Origin: Sipunculus nudus
Taxonomy: Eukaryota > Annelida > Sipuncula > Golfingiida > Sipunculidae
Assembly: GCA_026874595.1 (NCBI GenBank)
Contig: CM049310.1
Span: 42,537,558-42,601,557, forward strand
Length of the DNA stretch: 64,000 nucleotides
Reading direction: 5' to 3'
In this document: positions 57,717 to 64,000 of the stretch, one piece after another
Numbering within the stretch: position 1 is the first letter of the stretch
How the letters are laid out: each line of letters starts with the position of its first letter
Notes under the pieces: generated by a model
Told to the model about the DNA's origin: nothing
Database searches by the model: none
What the model saw: only the letters and a program-made list of their open reading frames with translations
Program-made: the position numbers and the translations under genes

Positions 57717-60700
57717 TCATTCGTCGCTCATGTAAAGCCGGATAAGGTCGTACTCGTCGTTCAGATTACGGCCTTTTCGGGGGGGTAATATCGCAAGCGG
57801 CTGTGTTTGGCGGATCGTGTTTAGGGTGTTACATAAAACCGTAAACAGTTCCGAATCATGAATAGGGCCTTTGGTCTGTGTCTGATGCTTGTGCACACCA
57901 GGGGTTGGTACGTGCATGTTCCTGTGTTCCACGTGTCGATCAACCGGAATGTCAACCGGAATGAACTCGCGACTTGATCTGGGAGAGCGGGGTGTGGCCG
58001 TCATTTCACGTGAACCGAATAAAGTGGACCGTTGACCCTCCCGCTGGTAGGAACGGCTTGGCTGGTCTTCGTAGACGAATTGAACGCCTTGTCTCCGTGT
58101 ATCCTCACTTTTAACATTTTTGCGATGGTCTTCACGTGCACCTGTTGCATCCTTCACGTATGAGGTGTCCCGGGCATCAGACGAGTGGATGCTTATCCCC
58201 AATAACGTATCGGATTCCTGTGATTGTGTAACATCTGATATTGTAGAAACGTTTGCGTAAGGAGCTCTGTACAGTGGCACAGTAACACCTGTTTCTGTAG
58301 GTACTTTTGTTTTAGGGGCTCCATATTGTGGCGCAATCACTTTTGATTCTGTAGAGACCTTTGTGTATGGAGATATGTGTTGTAGCGCAGTTTGGACGGG
58401 ATCGGTCAACATGGATACATGTATGGTTGGTTTGGCGGGTATATTTGTTCTGTTAGGAATGATGATGTCGTGGGATTGTGTATCTTTTAGACGCAACCCT
58501 TTTTCACGCCGTCTGGTATTTGGGTGTTTAGATTTATGAATTGACGGACGGTTTGGCTGTGAATGGCTCTTCAATCGTTGCCTGTCACCCGTCTCATATG
58601 TATCCGATGATACATTCTGTGTTTCCGCAGTACCTGATAGAGTGCGAATGTCTCCTATGCTCATGTTAGCAAATGGCTCTGTTAATTCCCTACCTAAGTC
58701 TGCTCTTTGTTGTGCATATGGACCGGAGTCTATCTGACCCTGTGTTATTACGTCATCGAAAAATTCGTAACTGCGATGTTGTTTCCTGTTAGGCAGGTGT
58801 TCTTGTACGTCATCGTCTGACTTTGATCGTACATATGCGCATGATATATCACTTGCTGTTTGTGAGACAGTTAACGGAGATATATCACGCGAGTTGCTAT
58901 TCAGCAACTCCTCCGTCTGTTGTATCTCGTGAAACAGAGACACGCCGTCATCTTCTGACCCTGTGTGTCCCTGTGTCATATGGTGTTGCTGTACATTTAG
59001 ATTTTGTAGTTCTGTTTCTGAGAGTTCGTCGACATGAAACTGTGTTTCATTGTCGTTGGGCCTTGCAACTTCTTCGTTTGTGTACATCTGCAACGGGAAT
59101 TCTGGGTGCTGGTCCGACGAAACACACTCCAGGTGACCGCGATCACACCAAGGGATGAGTCCCGCGTCATCGCTCGCCTTTGTTGTGCGGACTCTGTAAA
59201 CCCTTCGAAACCAACCCCGTTCAACTTCAACGGGACCGCATATCCTTTCGCCATACGTAAACGACAGTTGGTTTACTTTCTCGTTGTGTTCGTTTGCCAC
59301 AGCGTACCCCGTCGGCAGGAACCGCTCACCACCGTCCGTGTTGAGACCGTCTGTAAGTATCTGCACGCTTATTATAGGAATGAACGTCGAACCCCTCAAA
59401 CCATCCAGGTACTTGTTGACTGGGACGTGAGTGCTGCTAGACGCGGACGACCTCGGAAGTGCAGCAAACAAGGGCAGGGCGCTTTGGTCGAAAGAGAAGA
59501 AGTACCGGAGTATATCTGTTGGGCAGGTGTCCGCCGTGAGAGGGGCAGGGTAAGCAGAAGCCGGATCGATGATTCTATCCACGTTTGGGTTGTACGTGGA
59601 ATTGGTCCATTCGCGATGAAAAGGTATTTTGCTGCCGGCCACGGTGTCGTAACACGTGGCCAATGGTATACCCGTGATGAGCGAAAAGAGGATGACGTCA
59701 AATCGGCACCAACCTTGTGCCTTGCTTTTCATACCCGAGCATGGCCACGATACATCATACGCTCGCACGTTGGAGCCATCCTGTACGTATTCTTCCGGCT
59801 TGTCCAACCCGTACACGTGTTGAAGGACACTCCGCTGCATATCTGCTGCTTCATGCATTGCTACCTCTCTTTCTTCGAATTGAAAACCATTGTTTTCATT
59901 TCCACATCTCGTTGGCAAGTGCGTGTATTCTTCCAAGATGTGGTCCCAAACTGACCCGACACCGTGGCCGTGTTGTGCCCACAGTGTTTCCAAGACTTCT
60001 GAGTCGATCATACGTCCGGCTGTCACTGCATAAGCCATAAAGCCTCTTAGCGTTTCGGCAACACGCAAGCACAAACGGTCGTCCCATCGTGGCTGATTGT
60101 TTGTTGACCATCGCGTCGGTATATCCTTGCTCAGAACGTAGTGGTGGAGGCCTGTTTTACCGAGCAAGGCTTTCAGGCCCCAGTGCACATTGGAGCCGCA
60201 AAACGCGAAGACAGCTGCCGTACATGTTGCCAACCAGAAAAGGTGTGAGGTCCGTCCCGTGTCCGAAATGATGCTGTCCGTCATCCTGACCCATTGAAAG
60301 AGATCTTTGTCTTTCAAATTGTAGACGGGTCTCCCACACACGTTAAAAAAGGTCGGCAATTCGCCCCAGGGCCCGACGTCTTGCTCACCGTTTATTGCCC
60401 TGGCGGAATTCACTTTTTTCATGGCCAGACAGAACCTGATCCCGTACACCCACAGGCAGTGCCATGTCTCCTGGGCTTTTTGTGAGCTGATCCACCATCC
60501 CTTGACGCCATCTGACCGCGTCTCAACACCTGTCTGACGTCCATGCTCAGCCTTCAATGCTTCCAATGTTTGTCGCGTGATAAACGGATATACGCATTCG
60601 AGTACCCTGAACACGTGCCGCGCGACCTTGTATAAACCAGATGTGTTACTGGTGCCATCGTTCGGAATTAGGTCCGTGACGGAAACAGTTTGTTTTGTCG

Positions 60701-63227
60701 TAATACGATCCAGGGGTTCACGACTGAACGGCAAGGCGGCTTCCACTGTGATGTGTTCTGACGAATTGTCCTGTCGTCCGGCGGCTTGCGCTAACCCTGT
60801 CGTGCAACAAAATATTGTGTCCATGTCACATTGCGGCACTGTGTAACAGTCGTTTTCGTTTGTACATGTGAACAACCAGTTCCCTTCGTAACGCGCACCC
60901 TCTCTAGTACTCAAAGCGATATCGTGTTCTCCGCGTGCCTTGAAAAACTGTTGAAATATAGTACATTGCGTTTGGAAAGTACTTGGGTCATTCAGAAACA
61001 TAACAGTGTCTTCTGACAATAATGGACGCACTACGGACATGTGGTCTGCTGCGGCGTCTAATTCGTTGTGGCCATCAGACTGTTCTCGGATATGCATCCA
61101 CGCAGAGACGGGTCCGATAATTTCGTAAAGGCTAGAACACGTATTTGGCTCGGGTTTCCGCATTAGTCGCGTGAAACCTAAACTTGTAGAATTTGCCACA
61201 GCAGCAACCAAAGGAACACCGGGCGGTTTGGTTGCGTACACGTCGTCAATGTGAGCAAAGCTGTAATGTGAACGTGGGTTGTCAACGTTGCCGTGCGTGA
61301 CCTCCTGCATGCACACATGCAAGCTCAAATGTGCCTGCACTAACACACGTTCCTGTAACGGGGAGGGTTGAGTTCGCAGCACAACGTGCACCATGTGGTT
61401 TAAACACTCTTCTGGTAACCAACCGCCCGGGTCAGATGGGTACGTGTAACCTGACACACAAACGTCCATTATCACACGCGTTGAATTCCACGTTTCGTAA
61501 CCTACCGTGATATTGTTTTTCTTTAACACTGTGAGCATTCGGGCTTGTTGATCCATTTGACAGTTTACTCTTGCCAACCAGGCGGAACAGAGTTGCCTTA
61601 ATGCGTCAGGGAAGGGATGGAGCATTATACCTGTTCCAGACTGGTATGAGATAACTTGTTTGAACAGGAGGTCGCATTCCGCCCGGCTATCGTATTCTAC
61701 ACAAGAGCCCCAATTGTTCTCTTTCTGGCTCTTTTTATAAATGTTATGTGTTTTTTCTTGGTGCAACTGCCTGACATCCTTTTGGGAAAGCGTACATTTG
61801 TACACCTTAGGGATGTTATCCAGCCAGACGCGCACGCGTTTCAGGTTTTCTTTGTCGTCTGTGTCGTCATGTGACACGTGCCGAACAAACGCGGTCATCA
61901 AACGTTCTCTGACGACCATACCGTCACACCACCACGATTCTTCACACTCTCGTCTTTCGTCTGGTGTGTCAAGATGCGTCGCCCTTTGTATCAATTCCAA
62001 AAACGCTTGGTATGCATCGATCCTCGTTTTACACGTGTTATATACCTCGTTTAACACTTGCAGACTGACGTTTTCGGTTATGTTGATACGAATTTCTGTG
62101 GTTGATGGCCATGTGTGTTGCAACCTGCTGAAAGCATCTTCCGCTTCCATCATCATACGGGATAGTTCTTCCCTTTTGTTTTGCACATCCGCCTTATACG
62201 AACCTACAGTTCCGAAGGGGATGGAATCATGTTGTAAAAGGTTGCGCAGATTTTGTTCCGTATATTCCATAATTGCCACTGACATCTGCACAGCTTGTTG
62301 AACAGAACGTCTACATTCGGTGAGACGCCCCTCTACGTGTGTATAGTCGTGCAGCTGTTGCTGCTGCATGTCAAACAGACTGAAGACCATAAGGCTTGCT
62401 AAACATCCGAGAGTGTGATGCACCGATAACGCGTTCGCGTGATACGTCATCTGTTCAGTATGTAAGGAGATGAGGTCGAGATGTAGTTTGTCGGCGAGTA
62501 TCAACATTCGCTGCGTGACATCTTCCTCTATATCCGCAACTAACTGTTCTACGACACAAGACATGATGTCTGGTACGCTGCGCATGTTGCCTGTTTGAGA
62601 ATGCGACATTTCCTCTGTGTACTTCTTCCCCATTAGCGCACGAGTGTCGTCCATATACCTGTTGCATATGTGTTCGTACCACTTACAGGATGTTAAAATG
62701 CATTGTATGATCAACTTGCCATGTTCACAGTGTCTTTCAACTGTTCGGATACATTTATCGATAAGCGTCTTTATGCCATTACGCAAACCGTCAGTATCCG
62801 GATTCCTGTTTTGCTCATTTACTTTACGTTGCAGGAATTCTTTGCATGCTGACACGTTGTTTTCTATCAGCGTGGTCCGCCGATCATGTTCTTTGTCAAC
62901 AGCTCGTTTTGTCAGTTGTATAATTTGTTGTTGTGTGTTTGCTGATTCGTGCATGAAATTCCTCGTGCCATAACAGGTATGCAGGTGAGTTGACACTTGC
63001 GTTTCTGTATGTATCTTTGCCTGCAACCAATCCAAGAACAACTGGCTGCTTTTATCGTCCAGCTGCTTAATCCATGCGTCGAGTATATATTGGGGTATAT
63101 AGGTGCTTACTTCATTTTGCAGACGTTGCAGGGAATCCTGAATGGCAGACTGTGTCCTATTCCACGAAGGATACACAGTTTGAATGAGCCACGTATGAGC
63201 GTATCGGAAACTGTATATTATGGTCAT
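57717..63227 (-). CDS. Very large tegument-type protein (1836 residues)
   Basis: The N-terminal third is helical and probably coiled-coil, with many Gln, Arg, Asp and Cys and a Leu-rich heptad feel. The middle third (about 480-1330) is globular. The C-terminal third (about 1400-1800) is disordered, charged and Ser/Thr-rich, with about three degenerate copies of a block ending 'K(V)-(S/P)-T-E' or 'NVSTIS' (about 58240-58390 on the plus strand), such as SPYTKVSTES and GAPKTKVPTET. Size, layout and gene position resemble the large tegument protein UL36, which links capsid to envelope, but I see no cysteine-protease (deubiquitinase) motif. The ATG at 63227 overlaps the stop of the upstream gene as ATGA, so re-initiation or frameshift may couple them. 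Confidence 0.7.
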   Translation of the reverse strand: MTIIYSFRYAHTWLIQTVYPSWNRTQSAIQDSLQRLQNEVSTYIPQYILDAWIKQLDDKSSQLFLDWLQAKIHTETQVSTHLHTCYGTRNFMHESANTQQQIIQLTKRAVDKEHDRRTTLIENNVSACKEFLQRKVNEQNRNPDTDGLRNGIKTLIDKCIRTVERHCEHGKLIIQCILTSCKWYEHICNRYMDDTRALMGKKYTEEMSHSQTGNMRSVPDIMSCVVEQLVADIEEDVTQRMLILADKLHLDLISLHTEQMTYHANALSVHHTLGCLASLMVFSLFDMQQQQLHDYTHVEGRLTECRRSVQQAVQMSVAIMEYTEQNLRNLLQHDSIPFGTVGSYKADVQNKREELSRMMMEAEDAFSRLQHTWPSTTEIRINITENVSLQVLNEVYNTCKTRIDAYQAFLELIQRATHLDTPDERRECEESWWCDGMVVRERLMTAFVRHVSHDDTDDKENLKRVRVWLDNIPKVYKCTLSQKDVRQLHQEKTHNIYKKSQKENNWGSCVEYDSRAECDLLFKQVISYQSGTGIMLHPFPDALRQLCSAWLARVNCQMDQQARMLTVLKKNNITVGYETWNSTRVIMDVCVSGYTYPSDPGGWLPEECLNHMVHVVLRTQPSPLQERVLVQAHLSLHVCMQEVTHGNVDNPRSHYSFAHIDDVYATKPPGVPLVAAVANSTSLGFTRLMRKPEPNTCSSLYEIIGPVSAWMHIREQSDGHNELDAAADHMSVVRPLLSEDTVMFLNDPSTFQTQCTIFQQFFKARGEHDIALSTREGARYEGNWLFTCTNENDCYTVPQCDMDTIFCCTTGLAQAAGRQDNSSEHITVEAALPFSREPLDRITTKQTVSVTDLIPNDGTSNTSGLYKVARHVFRVLECVYPFITRQTLEALKAEHGRQTGVETRSDGVKGWWISSQKAQETWHCLWVYGIRFCLAMKKVNSARAINGEQDVGPWGELPTFFNVCGRPVYNLKDKDLFQWVRMTDSIISDTGRTSHLFWLATCTAAVFAFCGSNVHWGLKALLGKTGLHHYVLSKDIPTRWSTNNQPRWDDRLCLRVAETLRGFMAYAVTAGRMIDSEVLETLWAQHGHGVGSVWDHILEEYTHLPTRCGNENNGFQFEEREVAMHEAADMQRSVLQHVYGLDKPEEYVQDGSNVRAYDVSWPCSGMKSKAQGWCRFDVILFSLITGIPLATCYDTVAGSKIPFHREWTNSTYNPNVDRIIDPASAYPAPLTADTCPTDILRYFFSFDQSALPLFAALPRSSASSSTHVPVNKYLDGLRGSTFIPIISVQILTDGLNTDGGERFLPTGYAVANEHNEKVNQLSFTYGERICGPVEVERGWFRRVYRVRTTKASDDAGLIPWCDRGHLECVSSDQHPEFPLQMYTNEEVARPNDNETQFHVDELSETELQNLNVQQHHMTQGHTGSEDDGVSLFHEIQQTEELLNSNSRDISPLTVSQTASDISCAYVRSKSDDDVQEHLPNRKQHRSYEFFDDVITQGQIDSGPYAQQRADLGRELTEPFANMSIGDIRTLSGTAETQNVSSDTYETGDRQRLKSHSQPNRPSIHKSKHPNTRRREKGLRLKDTQSHDIIIPNRTNIPAKPTIHVSMLTDPVQTALQHISPYTKVSTESKVIAPQYGAPKTKVPTETGVTVPLYRAPYANVSTISDVTQSQESDTLLGISIHSSDARDTSYVKDATGAREDHRKNVKSEDTRRQGVQFVYEDQPSRSYQREGQRSTLFGSREMTATPRSPRSSREFIPVDIPVDRHVEHRNMHVPTPGVHKHQTQTKGPIHDSELFTVLCNTLNTIRQTQPLAILPPRKGRNLNDEYDLIRLYMSDE

Positions 63228-64000
63228 AGCGTCCTGTAAGATGTCCTGTAGTTCACCTCTGTATGTCGTATGATGTTATGCAGGTTAACGGAAATACCTT
63301 TTCCCGCCACTGTCACATCGTCACAGGGCTGCCCATGGAATAAAGCCGTTTCTGCAACGATCAACTGGTGCCCGCTTGATATGTCGTTCCGGATTCGGTC
63401 TACAATAGCATGCACACTCTGTTTAAAATTATCCGCGTACTTAAGGGCCGTTTGATAGCTGGATCCAGTGATTTGCAACGCTAACGTTTGAAATGCTGTG
63501 AGGGTTCCTGCCACAAGATCGTACACGTACTGGTATTCCTGCGACTGCAGGATCCAGGAAACGGTGGAGAGCGAAGACTGTACGCGCTCACCCATGCGAG
63601 AAGCTTTATCTAGCCATTCACGCAAGTCGGGCACATCTTCAGTCGGGTCCAACCTGCTGTCAGCTGGTATTTCAGAACGTAGTATCTTTTCACCCTGTTC
63701 GAACGCCCACCTGCGAATGGACTGCGCGAGGTTTTTGGTACTGCCTAAAGTGGCATCAACTGATTTGTTCAGAAGTCCCACCAGACCGTCGAACCATTTT
63801 ACATCGTCAGGCTTCAGCTGCTTCAGAAGTGTCATGACGTTGTTACCTGTACCTCCTGTTGTAAACATCCCATCCGTGCCGCCCCAGTGAGCATTCTCCT
63901 GGAGCAGTTGGTAGCATCGGTTCAGTAGTTCGCGTACATTACATGTACGGTGCGCTATGCATTGGTAGTGTACGTGCTCGTCTGTCAAGTGGTAATTCAC
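63224..64000 (-). CDS. Partial gene upstream of the large tegument-type gene (at least 258 residues)
   Basis: The frame runs off the right edge, so the true start is not seen; the first in-window codon is GTG and is not likely the start. It is helical, with heptad-like segments, hydrophobic residues spaced for coiled-coil, and few cysteines. Its composition resembles the start of the following 1836-residue protein, to which it is joined by ATGA overlap. It could be the N-terminal part of one polypeptide split by frameshift, or a separate tegument gene. Confidence 0.55.
   Translation of the reverse strand: MNYHLTDEHVHYQCIAHRTCNVRELLNRCYQLLQENAHWGGTDGMFTTGGTGNNVMTLLKQLKPDDVKWFDGLVGLLNKSVDATLGSTKNLAQSIRRWAFEQGEKILRSEIPADSRLDPTEDVPDLREWLDKASRMGERVQSSLSTVSWILQSQEYQYVYDLVAGTLTAFQTLALQITGSSYQTALKYADNFKQSVHAIVDRIRNDISSGHQLIVAETALFHGQPCDDVTVAGKGISVNLHNIIRHTEVNYRTSYRTL

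Noticed and set aside
1-64000. tRNA or rRNA genes
   Set aside because: No cloverleaf or rRNA-like sequence was recognised on either strand.

Overview
The window reads as a stretch of a large double-stranded DNA virus genome of the herpesvirus type, probably from an aquatic or invertebrate animal. The evidence is a set of closely packed, intronless, mostly intact genes on both strands. Among them are a UL52-type primase, a protein joining a UL13-type kinase to a UL12-type alkaline nuclease, a degenerate family-B DNA polymerase resembling the UL8 helicase-primase subunit, a neighbouring pair that may be UL32- and UL31-like, a 1622-residue structural protein that may be the major capsid protein, and a tegument-sized 1836-residue protein. 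Animal-type signals (TATA boxes, AATAAA signals, often overlapping between convergent genes) fit this. Proteins with animal-type domains (CARD, Bcl-2-like, C-type lectin, FLYWCH-MULE transposase, RING) point to an animal host. I cannot assign a family: Malacoherpesviridae, Alloherpesviridae or an unnamed sister group are all possible, as is a recent integrated copy.

Layout. Bases 1-1780 are a GC-rich array of 105-106 bp repeats in two opposed blocks meeting at a hairpin near 665-726. Cytosine-rich 66-bp repeats follow (about 1892-2115), then two copies of a 279-bp repeat (2367-2925). From 3.8 to 17 kb lies an accessory region: a 'DPWPP' family protein, a tandem CARD-like protein, three double C-type-lectin glycoproteins (two from a recent tandem duplication), a FLYWCH-MULE transposase, a RING protein and unknowns. 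From 17.4 to 32.5 kb come a possible OB-fold ssDNA-binding protein, several large unknowns, the polymerase-like protein with an in-frame TGA near its end, and a second DPWPP paralogue. From 32.9 to 42 kb come the capsid candidate, two membrane proteins (one with a PPPPY motif), a Bcl-2-like protein and a charged protein. From 42 to 64 kb come the kinase-nuclease fusion, the primase, the UL32/UL31-like pair, a 719-residue unknown, a helicase-like ATPase that ends after motif III, and two overlapping genes of tegument type; the last runs off the window.

Together these supply replication functions (primase, polymerase-like accessory subunit, nuclease, possible ssDNA binding), virion structure and packaging, and host interaction (cell-death modulators, lectin glycoproteins, ubiquitin ligase, budding motif). 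The active DNA polymerase, terminase, protease and full helicase were not seen and presumably lie outside. All family calls come from reading motifs by eye; none was tested by database search or structure prediction.
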